Source of the DNA: Rostrohypoxylon terebratum
Lineage: Eukaryota > Ascomycota > Sordariomycetes > Xylariales > Hypoxylaceae
Direction: 5' to 3'
Assembly: GCA_022497145.1 (NCBI GenBank)
Contig: MU385874.1
Location: forward strand, 186,001 to 250,000
Length of the DNA stretch: 64,000 nucleotides
Numbering within the stretch: the stretch's first letter is position 1; each line of letters begins with the position of its first letter. The notes beneath the pieces were generated by a model. It made no database searches. It was not told the origin of the DNA and was given only the letters and a program-made list of their open reading frames with translations. Below are positions 10,603-23,800 of the stretch, piece after piece. The translations under genes and the position numbers were made by a program.

Positions 10603-12281
10603 GCGTGCGGATTGTATTTGCGGTTGCGGTCTATCGCTTGTATCACTTGTATACGTAACGTACAATAGGTAGGTATTTTCCAGGGTGGCGGGCAGTCTTG
10701 TGGCATATGCATACATACTCTTAGGAACACGGGGAGAATCATAGGTTAGGGGATACCCAAATATTCTACGCAGAGCGTGAAAAAAACTATATAATCGTTG
10801 TATTTATACCATTTCGAAGATACCACACACCTTTTTTTATTGCTGCGATGTTACAGGTACGCCACACATAGGTTTTGATGAATTATAGAGTTTGATGCCG
10901 TTAAGTTGAGACGACGAAAAGCTGAATTGGTGATTATCACCTCCAATTTCTGCTTGTGAGAAGAGAATAAAACTGACCTATGAATGTCCAACCTCAACGT
11001 GACTAGGTACCTACTCAGGTAGGAAACTCCAAAGTCCGAAAATGTCAGCCAAGGAATACGCCATGCGCCATCTGGAACGCCAGCAGCGTGGCACAGCAGC
11101 AATCACGACGCCATCTAACCTCCATGCCGAGTAACCCGATCGTTGTGATACCACACCATGTCCCCCTCCCCCTCCCCCTCCCCGCTACGTAGTAGTTAGA
11201 TATAGATCAAGATCCATTCCATCACTCCCCAGTACCTGCTGAGCAGGGAACCACTCTCTTAGCCCCCGGCAGAAGCGATAAGGTACAGTAAGCGCCAGAG
11301 CCGAGCCGAACTTGGATGGAGATTGGGTATGGGCCCCGGTGAAGGAAAACGGCGTATGGAAGCGACGAGGATACGGACGTCGGAGGTAGCTCGGTATATT
11401 ATATTATATTACCGGAACTACCTAGGACCTAGGTATGTAGTAGGTAATAGGTAGTAGTTGTTGCACACGAGACACTATGAATAGGTACCTAGGTCCTAGG
11501 TAGATACATAGCAATTTGGGGAAAAAAAAAAAAAAAACGACGGCCATGGTGTTTCATTCTGTTTTGTTTCGTTGTGTATGTCTGCTATTGGTTCACATCG
11601 TACTGTTGGTTGCTGAATCGCTAAGCCGCATACTTCTAAACAAGCGTTGGTCCAACGAAATACCTAGCCACCAACTCCTTTTGACTAGACGCGCATATTT
11701 GATATATGCAGCTTTGGTCCGAGGGTGTTCCGACTATACATAGCATGCGACTATTATGGCATTGCATTTCCTATGACGAAATGTTCCTATTGCGGAAGTA
11801 TCCGTTAGCCTTCGCACGCACAGGTTATCGACCTACCTAGGTGGGTAAGTGTGTGACGCGGCTTCTGGAGTCGAGTCCGAAATACCAGCTGAATAATTTC
11901 GAGGCTTGATAACGTAACATCAACTCTGTCGGAAACCCGAAAGGTCCTTCAGCATTAGCGCCACCAACGATATGGATGTCCTGAAAATCGGTATCCATAC
12001 TTTAGGTGCCGATGGACACCGATCTCCAGGACACAGATTTTCAGGACTTGAACCAACTCTTCGTCGTGACTCACGCCGGCGCCGTATAGCCCAAACATCA
12101 GATTCATATCCAAACCCATACCCAAACTCATATCTCACATCCATAATGGCACGGAATAGGTCTCGCAAATGAAGATCGCTCATTCAAATTCATCAAACTT
12201 TCTTTCTTTCGTTCTTTCCAAGACTCAAAAACATCGCTCCCTTGCTCGGTTGCTCGCTAGCTCATGTCGTATCCAGGCATC
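10603..12281. other. convergent intergenic region with simple repeats
   Basis: No supported gene. Contains a C-rich (CCCTCC)n tract at 11161-11183, CCTAGGT-type palindromes near 11418 and 11486, an A-tract at 11521-11536, and an inverted pair around 11965-12045 in which TGGATGTCCTGAAAATC and its near complement face each other. The ORFs 11516-11743 and 12169-12585 are not supported; the latter is antisense to the protease tail. Confidence 0.5.
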
Positions 12282-13954
12282 TCAAAGCAAACCCCCCACA
12301 GTCACAGCACCCCATAATGTAACAATACCCAACCCCACGCACCACATGACCTGGTTTCTGGACCCCAAAGCCTCCGCCGCCGCCGCCGACCCGCTCGCGC
12401 CGCTCGTCGCAGTGATAGTAGTCGTAGTCTTCGCGGCACCGCTTCCGGTCGCGGTAGCGATAGAGCTGCCCGTGCTTGAGGTGGCCGCGTTCTTGGCGGC
12501 GGGTGCGGAACAGTCACCTTTGATGGCCGTCATATTCGTCGTCGGCGTGATCTCCATCTCATTCGTGCCGCAGTTGACGTATTGAGCCAGGTGAATTGCG
12601 TTGTTGGTTTGATCGAAGACAGCTAGAGAAAGGCTCCCATTAATTACGAATTCCTACACAGACGAGGATGGCCCCTCCCTTTAGGATATGAAGGTATGTA
12701 GGCCTAGACTCACCATAAGCAGAACGCAGCATCGTATCCCCAAGGAGCGCGAAGTCGTCGCTCGGGCTAATGCCAAGGAAACACTGTGTCCCAAAGCTTG
12801 TCGCTAGTTCTCTGACGAGCTCGTTGTACGGAACTTTAATCATGACGCCGTTGAAAGCGAAGTTAAGGGAACCTTGAAGATCGTTTAAGGAGCAGTCGAC
12901 CGGATAGAATCCGTTTGCGTCCGTCGCGGAGGCGCCGAAGTCCGCCGCGATCGAATTCGCCAGGTCCGTTGGTAGTAATGTGAGAGTGGCGCCGCTATCG
13001 AGGAAAACCGCCATCGTGGTGTTCTCGTACACTTTGTTCTGGCCACTCGGCGGGGTGAGGCTCAAGGACGTCATGTTAACCCAGTACCTCGGAACCTTGT
13101 CCGGAGACTGGGATGCGGGAATGATCGGCAGCGTTTGAAGAGTGCCGGTGAACTTGCCGGTATCTAGCCCGCCGAAGATGACGACACCCTCTTGCTCATC
13201 CTTACTACCGAGTGCTAAGCTAAATGCTTTCGTTCCGGTCACCCCCTGAGCCGCCAACTCATCGATGAAGTTCTTGTAGTTGATCGTTACGTTGACTCCG
13301 TGACCAATCCCCAGGATTCCGGCAAATTCATCAACCGTGTCCATAGCAACTCCGAATTGAACCCCTTTCAGTTTTGAATCTGATTAAAGATTAGCTTTGA
13401 CATCTCGTCTTAATAGATCCGTGGGAGAACTCACTCGTGCCTGCAAGGGCGATGTCATCCGAAACATACTGGACCTGGGCACTACCAATACCATATCGCA
13501 AGGTCTTCGTCCCGGCTATTTGGGTGGCGCTAGATGACGATGCCGGCGTGTAATGTCCCACCGCCTGACAGAATTTTATATCTGCAGAACCCTGAAGATC
13601 CGAACAGTCAGGATTCACCCATAGTTCGAACGAGCCTGTATCTAGTTGGACATATACTTGCTGTGCTGGTGTACCAATGTCGACTTTTACACTTGAGTAA
13701 GAAACAGACCATATTAAATCATAGGGAAGGGATGACGAACGTTGCGCATAGTATGCTACATCAGACCGATTCGCTAGTGGCACAGTGGTTATCGCTCGCC
13801 TGTCTCCGAAATCTGAGAATACTTTCTTGTTCGTAGAGTGTACGACGGGTAGCTTGACGTAAAGGTCAGTCCGGCGTTCGAGAGCAGAGTCATGGCCGTA
13901 AGCTCCTATTATTAAGTGGAGGAATTGGAAGAATAAGATGAGTTGGGCTGCCAT
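12282..13954 (-). CDS. GPI-anchored aspartic protease, yapsin-like (pepsin family A1)
   Basis: Secreted cell-surface aspartic endoprotease that cleaves proteins at the wall or plasma membrane. Three exons: 13435-13954, 12714-13364 and 12282-12622, giving 503 residues with frame kept at both joins. Residues 1-20 form a signal peptide ending at IIGAYG. First catalytic motif QLDTGSFELW (Asp about 105); second motif FLDSGATLTLLP (Asp about 296); the flanking GILGIGHG is also typical of the family. The last exon starts VFDQTNNAIHLAQY, the conserved A1 C-terminal strand. It continues into a Ser/Thr/Ala-rich stalk (about 80 residues) and a hydrophobic tail, VMWCVGLGIVTLWGAV, consistent with a GPI-anchor signal. 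Donors are GTGAGT; acceptors end in GAAAG and CTCTAG. The GPI-synthesis gene PIG-L lies about 40 kb away in the same window but is not linked functionally by position. Confidence 0.9.
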
Positions 13955-16900
13955 CTCTGGCAGGGTGGAAGCAATTAGTACTATCGTCTGAGTCCCCGCA
14001 TGGATTCACTACGACGTGGAAATCTATAGACCGGCTTCAAAATTCGTCTTGGATCCTGTCGCTGGCCCAGCAGCTCCGTCTATTTTCCTATCCGATTCGG
14101 TCTATTTGAGAGTCTAGTTTGGCGGATGAATGAACGAAATGAAGAAAAAAAAATCCTTCTAGGATATTGGTGAGAAGAAACGAAAGGGAGCGTAACAACG
14201 AGTAGGGAACTCAGAATACGGCCGGAAACGATATAAAATGAGAATTAGAAGACGAATAAAAAATGCCGAGCCGACCGGTCGGATGCCAAATGAAAAAGGG
14301 AGAGAAAAGAACGCCGTAGCAATGAACCAACGGCCGACAAGAAGTGACAAGCAAAACTAAGAAAGTGAGAGGAAGATCACAAGGAAGGTTGACGAAGATT
14401 CAATTGGAGAAAATCACCAGCTCCAAGACACCCAAGACACCCAAGACACCCTGGTGAGGACCAGAAGGGCCAGAAGATAAGCTACCATTGCCGAGATCCT
14501 CATAGGGTATGGCGCAGGGGTTCGAACTTGTTGCGGCTCTAGGCATCGCCAATAGTTGACCCCGGGCAGCTGGGCATATTGGGTCGCTGTCTCTTTAATT
14601 AATATTGGCGTTTCAGTACGACTTGAGGCATCGTCTCTATACAACAGATGTTACTATACACATATGTAAGGTAACCCCGTTTCAACATCCCTGAGTCGTA
14701 TTTGACCTGTGCAGGCTCACAGCTAAGGATACCTTAGTCCCTAGGACCGAGGACCTAGGACGGTCCTAGGTTCCATCTTCGATGTTATTCATCACAGCAT
14801 CGTTGGAAGCCCTCGATTAGTAGTTAGCAGAGCACACAGGACACTCACCATACTATAAAAATAGTTGGATGTTTATCGAACGGTAAAGGGCTAATATGCT
14901 TGAGGCTGATCACACCTGAAGCTTCATGGTTTCGCCTATGTATGAAATCCGATAAAACTCCACGTTTTTTTTTTCTTAACCAGCTAGGCTGCTAGGTCAG
15001 CTAGAATCCTAGATAGGCCTAATAGGTAAAACCTAAGACAAAATCGCGAATTGGCAAGGGTCTATTGGTTCTTACGTCGTACTTAGTACTGGTTCAAAGG
15101 GGGTGGCACGAGCCACGATACGAGAACTCGCCAAGTTCTCGAATAGGGCAAGTTTTGTCCGTTTCAGGTTAATCGAACCATTCTTTTACTTGGGTCTTGG
15201 GTCTTGGGTCTCCCTCATACTACTAAGCGTATGCGTCCATTATCCATATTTGCTTTTTTGAGCCTTGAGCCTTGAGCCTTGGGGGATTGTCTCTATCAAA
15301 TCAAAACTCGCGCATACTGACAAGGGTGAATTCGAGACCAAGTAACCGGTATGCGACAGGAAAATGGCTTGCCTACACCACCTCTCCTGCTTTTTCTGTC
15401 CAGATGCCTCTTAAATTTCCTTATCCCGGGATCTGTCGGGGCAGGCTTGGTTTTAAGACCAATTGGAGACATTCCACACGTGTTTCTGCTTCGTGGATTC
15501 GGTCGGTTCGTCTCGACTCGACTCTCAACCCTGCCCGTCATGTCTCAAATGCAGGAGTACCCCACATTACCCATCGTACATAGTAGGAAATTAGGAATAC
15601 TACTACTAGTACTACTAATAGTAGACCTCGAATGTACGAGCCCATTCTTCGGTAACATGAAAACGAATCCATTCGGGATTGAAGGAGTTGACGGGCATGT
15701 ATGTATGTAGGTATTGATCGACCAAGGACATCGTACCCTCAGATATGTTTTTTCGGTACGCAGATCTTGTGTTTACTCACGAGGATCGGCCCGGAGTCCA
15801 CAGCTGTGACGACCTCTTCCGCTCCGTGACGGTTTGTTCCTAACTCCACCTTTTACCGCAGTAGGAACTTCCGGTTTATCCTACTATTCTCTATTCGAGG
15901 TTCTATTGATTGGCGCGCACAGCTAGAATTTGGAGGAGAAAGCTTTCCCTGCTTCCATTCATGACGCAACCTCTAGGTGGGTGGCGGCCCCGGGATAAGT
16001 GTGTCGCGCAGTGAGATCAGGTAGAGGGAAAAGATCGGGCGTGGTGGTTATATCGCGTAGCATTCCGGACCCAAAAAAATCACCAGCATCTCTTTGCGGT
16101 ATCGATGATCTGATACGTCAATTGAGCTGTGGATCGGCTAGCACATAATAGTATATCAAATGTGTGTATCCAGGTTGAATGCGTGATACCAAGGTAGGCA
16201 TTGTGAGCGCGCATATATCACAAATTTTCAGGTATATGTGGCGTCTTATTCGGTGAGTCCCGTATTGGAGAAGCGGTATTAGAAAGGGGGAATGTTTGGT
16301 ACTTTTACGATTGACGGATCTGAAGATCTGCCTTAAAAGCATGGAGGCTGGCGTTTTTGGTTTTCCGGGGCGTTTTTTTGGCGTATGAAGAAACGACGGA
16401 CCGCAGAAGGGGGAGGGGGGAAGGGGGGGAGGGGTCAACCTTCCTGAGCAACCCGACCGCCGATTGCCGATTGCAAAGCTTCAGCTGGAAGTGTCTGCCC
16501 GACTACCTTAACCTTAACCTTAGATATTAAGCAATCCAGTAATACATAGTTTATGACCTATTTTCCACTTGGAAGTCACTCATTCATATGGACAACATAA
16601 CATTCATAATACTCAATGCAATACTCAATGCAATACTACTCAATGCAATACATACTCAATGTTCATCATGACATCAAATACATCCCATGCTATACCTACC
16701 TAGTACCTACATAGTAGTAGTAGGTATTTTGATTTCCACCTACCTACTACATACATACTACCTACACCTCTAGTACCTATTACTACCTAGTAGCTACTAG
16801 GTACTATGTAGTAGGTATAGAAGCCGTGGTCACGGAGTAACTCGATTTCATACCCATCCCCGGCACGACCCCTGTTAACGTGGTTGCATGTTGGGAGCCG

Positions 16901-17837
16901 GAGGCGCACGCAAAACGACTTTTGACAACTCCGCTTTACCCGATTCAACTATCTACCTGGAAACTAATACCTCACGTGTCTTGACTCTTAACATACATAG
17001 TAGGTATAGGTATAGATATAGTCGGTATAGTTATGAATGCCATGGCTATGTATTATCCAAAGGCTGGGCGAAGTGTCCATGCAGCCGGGGCCGCAAAAGT
17101 AAGACAACCTTGAAAGTCACAAACAGACTAATAGATTTTTCTTCAGCTACCTATTCTTCATGGCTCTTACGACACCGCCGTCATCTAGTGGGTCACTACC
17201 ACATGTTAGAACTAGGTTGCTACATTTCGAATAACATACTACTACATACCTAGTATGCTTGAGACTATTGGACTGTTGGACTGTTGGATTGTTGGATATA
17301 CTACATACATAATGCCGATACTAACGACTTCGCCATGTTTAGCTCCATGCCATGCGGGCACGGGGGCCAAGAAAGTGGGCATCGAAGGCTCGAAGCTGCC
17401 CTTCTCTTTGTACACTTCGTTCAGCCTCATGGGTCTGGGGCCATGCGCCACAGATGCGCACGACGTGTAGTTAGTAGATAGCAGCACGTCCTCCTGGACA
17501 TAGACAATGTCATCATCATCATCATCGCCAGGGGTCTGGCGGAGGGGAGGGGCGGTAAAAGAGATAGTCTGAAGCTTCTGACTGGTCATTTTAGGGATCA
17601 GTTGAACTAGCCCGACAATTCCGATCTAGGTCCAGTTCGGTCACGGCAATGACAAGCGATCAATTCGGTTCTGGACCCTCCTTCCGGCGATGATATATAA
17701 CCGACCATGGGTCTCATACCGCTCTTCATGTCTGCGCTAGACAAACACAATTGTCGAACTTGCTTGGCAAGATCCTTGAAATCATTCCCATTTCTTACTG
17801 ACTATTTATTAAACTTCGAGTTTTCCGTTTCTTACGG
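13955..17837. other. gene-poor region of about 3.9 kb
   Basis: Upstream of two divergent genes (aspartic protease, Nudix). No supported gene. Contents: a 10-mer repeat CCCAAGACAC x3 at 14426-14450, GAGCCTT-type and GGGTCTT-type triplets of repeats at 15186-15285, a G-rich run 16405-16435, TTAACC-like triplet near 16507, CAATGCAATACT repeats 16605-16665, and dense TAGTA/CTACC repeats at 16690-16820 and 16985-17030. A minus-strand ORF starting at 17589 (about 95 plausible residues, Asp-rich near its start) has no recognisable family. Confidence 0.5.
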
Positions 17838-17847
17838 CTATAAAAAG
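17838..17847 (+). promoter_or_regulatory. candidate TATA box of the Nudix gene
   Basis: CTATAAAAAG lies about 50 bp upstream of the ATG at 17896, a normal distance for a fungal core promoter. Its presence argues that the in-frame upstream ATG at 17707 is not the start, since the TATA element would then lie inside the coding sequence. Confidence 0.45.
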
Positions 17848-17895
17848 CATTTTACTACATCCTCGTCGCTTGAAGTACTCAAGTCACAAGTCACA

Positions 17896-18468
17896 ATGGG
17901 CAGGCTAGAAGAAGCAACTGCAAAACCCGCGCCATCGGCCCCAACAGACTTCAACTTCTTACCTTCGTTAGTTCGCTTTAATCTATCTTTACGAGAATAT
18001 CTAGTCACTCATCCGAAATTCAATGGCATAGCCATTGGCGCCTTTGTCTTCAACCCCGAAGGGAAAATCCTCCTTGTCCAACGAGCGGCGCATGACTCGC
18101 TACCGTCGCTATGGGAGATACCAGGAGGAGCATGCGACTTCGAGGACAAGTCTCTGCTGCACGGCGTAGCGCGTGAGCTATGGGAAGAAAGCGGGCTACG
18201 GGCCAGCTTCATCGGCCCCCTCATTGGCGAAGGCGAGGTATTCTTCACCAAGGAGGGAGACTGGTGCATGTGCAAATACTCCTTCCTGACTGAGGTGGAA
18301 GGATACGAAGTGACATTAGATCCGAATGAGCACCAGGCCTTCTTGTGGGTCACCGAGGAGGAGGCTAGAAGTGGCAAATGCGGCGACGTCAAATTCGATT
18401 TCACGTTCCCTCAGCAGCGGCAGGCAGTCCTCGAGGCATTCCAAGCCCGAAAAGGAAAACTGCCATGA
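17896..18468 (+). CDS. Nudix hydrolase domain protein
   Basis: Hydrolase acting on nucleoside diphosphates linked to another group X, or on oxidised nucleotides; substrate unknown. 190 residues, single exon, starting at the ATG at 17896 (context CACAATGGG) just after a TATA-like element; the frame stays open back to 17707. The domain starts GAFVFNPEGKILLVQR. The Nudix box runs LWEIPGGACDFEDK then LLHGVARELWEESGL. The catalytic part RELWEESGL matches the REUXEEXGU consensus exactly. The first half deviates: there is one extra residue, and the position of the consensus Glu upstream holds Lys, with Glu-Asp just before it. This insertion may be typical for a fungal subfamily. The protein is short and soluble with no targeting signal. 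Confidence 0.85.
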   Translation: MGRLEEATAKPAPSAPTDFNFLPSLVRFNLSLREYLVTHPKFNGIAIGAFVFNPEGKILLVQRAAHDSLPSLWEIPGGACDFEDKSLLHGVARELWEESGLRASFIGPLIGEGEVFFTKEGDWCMCKYSFLTEVEGYEVTLDPNEHQAFLWVTEEEARSGKCGDVKFDFTFPQQRQAVLEAFQARKGKLP

Positions 18469-19905
18469 GATTGAGCGGATACGGCGCGTACGCACACAAG
18501 TGCGATTATGACCCTCGTTAGGTAGACTTCCGGGACACATAGACAAGAGAGGGAGGCTCGTTATTGGTACACGGGTTTGGCTGGATTGGCGTACATATTC
18601 AGGTAATCAGAGGACCATTCCTGCCAGGAGTCACATCCATACGGATGTGGTTGTTTGGATCATTCTGAACATTGTTTCAGTCTGCTGTCTCATAATTCTA
18701 GAGGATGGGTGTGATTGTTTCGTACAGGACACCATTCTTAGGATATTGGTGCTGTTCTGTTGATTAAGCCGCAATGCCTATTGAATTTCCCTCTGTCGCT
18801 ATCTTCGTCAATATGAATCAAAGTTGTCCGACATAGGTAGTCGCTTGCGACGCATCGCCACCATTCTTGGTAGGTTGCCAGCTAAAGAGCGGACGTGCAT
18901 AAGGCAGTCATGTATGCGCCACGTTGTGTTGTCTGTAACCCGGAAAAGCGAGAGAGTATGAGTATGAGTAGTGTAGGCGACAGACATAACAGTCAGAAGA
19001 CCTCGGTATTGGATGCACATGCCTCTTTCCTTGTCGAGTCATCCATAACATAACCATCCACGAGATCCATAAGATATTGAATGTGCCTTGGCCTTGGTGG
19101 TATATGAATCGACGGCTGAAGAAATTAGTCTAGACCCTCGGTACTGCCGCAGTCTAGACTTGAGCCAATACCTAGGCCTGCGATCGAATGTGTAGGTAGA
19201 GATCAAATATCAAAAGGCGGCATGTAGTAGGCATAGTAGGCATAGTAGGCATATGCTCCGGCCAGCGCACATTAAACATGCATAGATTATGTAGAAAACA
19301 GGTGAGAATGCAGTGTCTGCAGTGTGATAATGGGATAATAAATGGTTGATTCATCTTGAAAAGTTTGGGGTTACTTTGAGATTGAAATGTGGAGAATTCT
19401 CTGAAATGCTACCAACGTTTTCCTAATACCTAGGTCCTAAGTCGAGTGTCGCACCAAATCCAGTCTAACACCGTTGTACAGAGATCATGTGATTTATAGT
19501 TGCAAGATGACTAACGATAGTCTGCTAAGATATGGTCGATAATACTATGTAGTGATAATTATGGGCCATGATACGGATAGCGGGGGGGTTTGTGACCTCG
19601 GAGTTCAGTGGTCCCGAATAGGGATAGGGAAAGAACCTAGGTCCTAGGGTTGGCAATCAATCGGGTGCCAGGAAGCAAGCAAGCAAGTCCAAGCTTTCGG
19701 TTCGGTACAGCGGTACAGCGGTACGAATACAGCGGTACAATGCATAGTACAACGGTCAAATCAGACCACTCGCAAATCCCTCTTTTCTAAACCTCCAATT
19801 TACAATCACAAAACGTCACTGTCCACCATCCACCAAAGTCTTCGACACCAACCCGCCGAAAAAAATTAACTCTCCACTCCTCACTCCTAATAATTCCCGA
19901 GCGTC
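18469..19905. other. intergenic region
   Basis: No supported gene between the Nudix gene and COX4. Contains a GTAGGCATA triplet at 19227-19252, a CCTAGGTCCTAGG-type palindrome at 19633-19650, and GGTACAGC repeats at 19703-19740. The last 100 bp is pyrimidine-rich and precedes the COX4 start. Confidence 0.5.
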
Positions 19906-20877
19906 ATGTTCCTGCAACGCACCGCAGTGGCCGTCGCCCGTCGGGCTGCCGTATCTCCTGCCGTCCGACGAACTTTTGCCGTCTCCGCCATCCGCCGTAA
20001 GAAATTAACCGATCCTATATCGTAGCCGAAGACGCATCGTACGATATGCCGGTCACTATGAACGAAGCTGATATTTTGCACCTTTAGGCGATGCGAAGAA
20101 CGTAGAGGCTGCTCCCAGCACCACCAAGAAGATGAAGACTTTAAGCGGTACGATCCAATTGGCTTCAACTAGCTTTTACACGAGCTGAATGGCGTTGTGG
20201 GCAAATTTTTGTTGACATTGGGCATCACGATCTATAGAAATCCGAACCGAGGAAGACCTTCTCGGACCCGGTGCCGCGCCCGGTACCGTCCCTACCGATC
20301 TCGAGCAGTCGACAGGTTTGGAGCGATTGGAAATTCTCGGCAAGATGGAGGGTGTAGATATCTTCGATATGCGACCCCTCGATGCTTCGCGAAAAGGTGC
20401 GGAGTCAACCTTATAGGCATCAGCGTCGGCTATGAAAGGCAAATTGGGCTGATAGCGCATATTAGGAACCCTTGACAACCCAATCCTAGTCAGGTCTGCC
20501 GGTGATGAGCAGTACGCCGGTTGCACTGGGTATCCTGCCGACTCTCATATCGTCACCTGGCTCGGCGTATGTTTCTCCTCTTCTTCTTTTTTTCATCGCC
20601 TTGCTACGCATAACAAATCTATGCATTGTGCACTGTGCATTGTGCATTGTGCATTACATTAGCATGCGCAAGCTTAGCTGAGTGAGGCTTGACTGATGAT
20701 GATATGTATATATAGATGTCCCGCGAGCGACCGGTGGAGCGATGCCCCGAGTGCGGCAGTGTCTACAAGATGGAGTACGTCGGACCTCAAGACGATGGGC
20801 ATGGCCACCACCACGATCACCACGGTTACGAGGAGCCTAAGACCTTCGCCAACTACGTCAAGCCGGAGTACTGGTAA
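19906..20877 (+). CDS. cox4: cytochrome c oxidase subunit COX4 (mammalian Vb type), five exons
   Basis: Nuclear-encoded, matrix-side, zinc-binding subunit of respiratory complex IV. Exons 19906-19996, 20088-20147, 20238-20396, 20466-20566 and 20716-20877 join in frame to 190 residues. The first exon is an Arg/Ala-rich mitochondrial presequence (MFLQRTAVAVARRAAV). The mature part has EEDLLGPGA, TDLEQSTGLERLEILGKMEG and RPLDASRKG. Zinc ligands are YAGCTGYP plus the His of DSHIVTWLG, and the later CPECGSVYKM. The C-terminus has a His-rich insertion (GHGHHHDHHG) and ends KPEYW. Introns are 69-149 nt with GTAAGA, GTACGA, GTGCGG and GTATGT donors and TAG acceptors. Exon 5 begins with an ATG, which could mislead automated start calling. 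The name follows yeast COX4; it is unrelated to mammalian subunit IV. Confidence 0.93.
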
Positions 20878-23800
20878 ATGTTCCTAGGTGTATACTCCTG
20901 AGGATACATATACATATGCAAAAGTTAGGGTGGGATACAGCGAGGCTGGGTAGAGGAAGGCAGGAGAAGGCAGGAGGCAAGAGGTGTAAACTTGTATATT
21001 GCGAAAGGCTGCCTAGGTGTATAGAATCCGATGAAACCTGCGGCAGTTGCACGTGTTGTCTCGTCGCTCGTTTCCTATTTCCCACGCTGATGGTTGGTAC
21101 AACGTGGTTGATTATATTAATTGGCCTCTTCCCTGTAGGCTGTGTCTTTTCTACCGTATGACGCCAAGTATAGAAACCCACCCATCCTCCCCGTCTACAC
21201 CTACCACTTTGGTTAGGTATGCTTGCTCGCCTCTTACATACATATGAATATATCTAGCTATATATCTATGTAAGGGGAGATTAATCATCCTCATTTCGGT
21301 ACTTGGAGGGTGGGGAATTTTTTTTTTGGTTCTTAATGGATTTCGGTAAGGTTACATAATGTAAATTGAATACCGAGAACTGAAAATTTGATGAAAGGTA
21401 GGTAGATACATGTAGGCATCTCATTCGCGGGACTTCGGATAGCGGAATAGCTCTCAGACGACCTAACAGGGATGGTGATATAATCCTACCTAATTAGGTA
21501 GGACGCCTATGCAGTGCTCTACCTGAGGTCCTGAGTATGTAGCGTCCTATGTAGTGTGCGATCGTACACCTAAAGGGAGATAATATGGAAAGCTAGCTGT
21601 CTGTACAGAGTAGGCATCGGGTATAGACGTATGTACGTATGATATGTATACTAGGTGCCTACCTAGGTCCTAGGTATGTAGGCTGTGAGAAATGAACAAG
21701 AGTGAAGACTCTACTAATACGATGTATATCAATAGGGAGATGCTAACCTTGGAACTCTGGAGTTTGCTAAGTCTAGCGATAGATTAGATCGGATACGGGA
21801 GTACGGAGTATGACGATGAATGGATGAATGAATGATGGTACCAACTTTGGATTCGTGAGACCGGAAATTCCCTATTTATATCGTTCCATGTTACTCCCAA
21901 CGCGTCCTCCAAAATCCTACCTGCAAATCAAAAGATGCCTACTATAAATGTTTATGCGCGTATACATGTGGGTTACGGTAGGACCTAGGTATATTGCGTG
22001 TACATAGTATATAGTACGTAGTAGTATGTCGAATTAATTAAGTTAGTATTATGTCTGCCTCCATCGTGCGCTGTGGCGTTGAAGTCTAAGCCGCAAAGGG
22101 GGGGGCAAGATGGTGGTGAGGGTAGAAAAGGGAATGCCTAATGGCTAGCTAAGTAGGTACTTAGGTAGCTACCTAATAAACCCTATCTATGGATATTGAT
22201 ATTGTAAGAGGCGAAGACTGAAGTAGATAAACAAGAATGGCATAATGGTTGCGAGGCCGCCAATCAAATGTATTATGTAGTAGACTGCAACGATGACAAT
22301 TGCAGTTTTAACATTCAACCAAAACCAAGCTGGACGCAAACTCGTCCTTGAAAAAGTATAGTAGGGATAATAGAGTAATAAGCATAATGTCTGTTGGGTA
22401 GGTAATAGGTATCCAGTTAGTCTGCCAGTGTATTTATTTACCTGGGTCCTGTGTACACACAACGTAATCCAATATTAGTATTATTTACACAGGATCCATA
22501 TCCATTAGGGAATAGGACTTATGTACCAGTTACATAGTACAACAGTACAATACAATACATCCATACTGCCATATCATAATCCATATGGTCCTAGTATAAT
22601 ATAGGGCACCCCTAACTTGGATGCATAATGCGCGCCCGTGTGTATTAATATTGGATCATCTCCAGCTATTAAGCGTGATAAGGAAAGGCGACCACTCACC
22701 CCCTTGCCCCGAAATCTCCGAAGAGTCGAGCACTCTGGTCCTACCTCACCTGCCAATTGCACGCCTCACTGTCTATTCCCATGTTATGAGACGTACTACT
22801 ATTATATGGACTCCGTGCCAACGGGATTACACGTACGTAAATGCGAGCCCCGGGGCTACCTAAGCCTTCCAGAACCTCCAGCTAGGTAGGTACAATACAA
22901 TACAATACAATACAATACGTTGTACAATACGCTAACAAGCTAACAAGCTAACAAGCTACCTACCTAATAAGCAGGTCAAATTCGGAATTTGATAATACGG
23001 GCTATTAGCACAGCGTGTTCCTAAAGGTTAGTGCTCACCCTCCACCTCCCCCCAAATAATCATGCATATAATACTGCTGTGGTCAATCCGGGTCTGACTT
23101 TTCTCCAATTTGACACGACCAACATCAGTGTTCGAATGGATGACATGATATGACGGTACGATACTTCCCTGTCCTGGCAGGACTAGTAAGGCCAAGTAAA
23201 GGCTTCCCTTTAGCCTTACCTAGTAGTCATTGTATCTGAGTCTGTCATACTACTAGTATGTAGTTCTTACCTGTCAAGTACTACATGCGTAGTGGTACTT
23301 ACCTAGGTATGGTATGATAGTATCTCCTCCCCATGAGCCTGCCAGCCTGCGTAGTAAGGATGGATATACGAACAGTGTCATGTAACATGCAATTCGTATA
23401 CCGTTCCTTCGATGACGAGTGGGTACAGGTAGTCGAGAATCGACGTATGATAGGTACCTGCATATCATGTACTCGATGGAGTACACCTTGGCATCTGCGG
23501 GCAACGCGTGGGTTGCGTGGGTGCGTGGGTTACATAGTATCCATGTAGGTATAGTAGTAGGTTGTCTGTGGATATTGTGGTTCATGTTTCCTTAGCCAAC
23601 CCGTAAGTACGACAATCTATACCATACACGGCGTTCAGCAGCTCAGCAGCACACACTACTATACACAGCCATTTCCTTCAATATTCAATGTTATCCCATG
23701 ACACAACACATAGACACATAGGTAGGTACCTAGGTAAGTAGGTAGGTAAACAAATATCAAATCTGTGGATAAAACACAACGCTTGAGCTACTGTACACCC

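Noticed and set aside
12169..12585. 138-residue plus-strand ORF rich in Ala/Val
   Set aside because: It is the antisense of the Ser/Thr/Ala-rich stalk and GPI tail of the aspartic protease; low complexity explains the open frame.
16505..16525. Telomere-like CCTTAA triplet
   Set aside because: Only three short units of the wrong sequence for a TTAGGG telomere; no array.
17242..17589. 115-residue minus ORF upstream of the Nudix gene
   Set aside because: Starts with ATG and looks partly protein-like, but has no family, ends in repeat DNA and lacks splice support. Kept only as a note in the intergenic entry.
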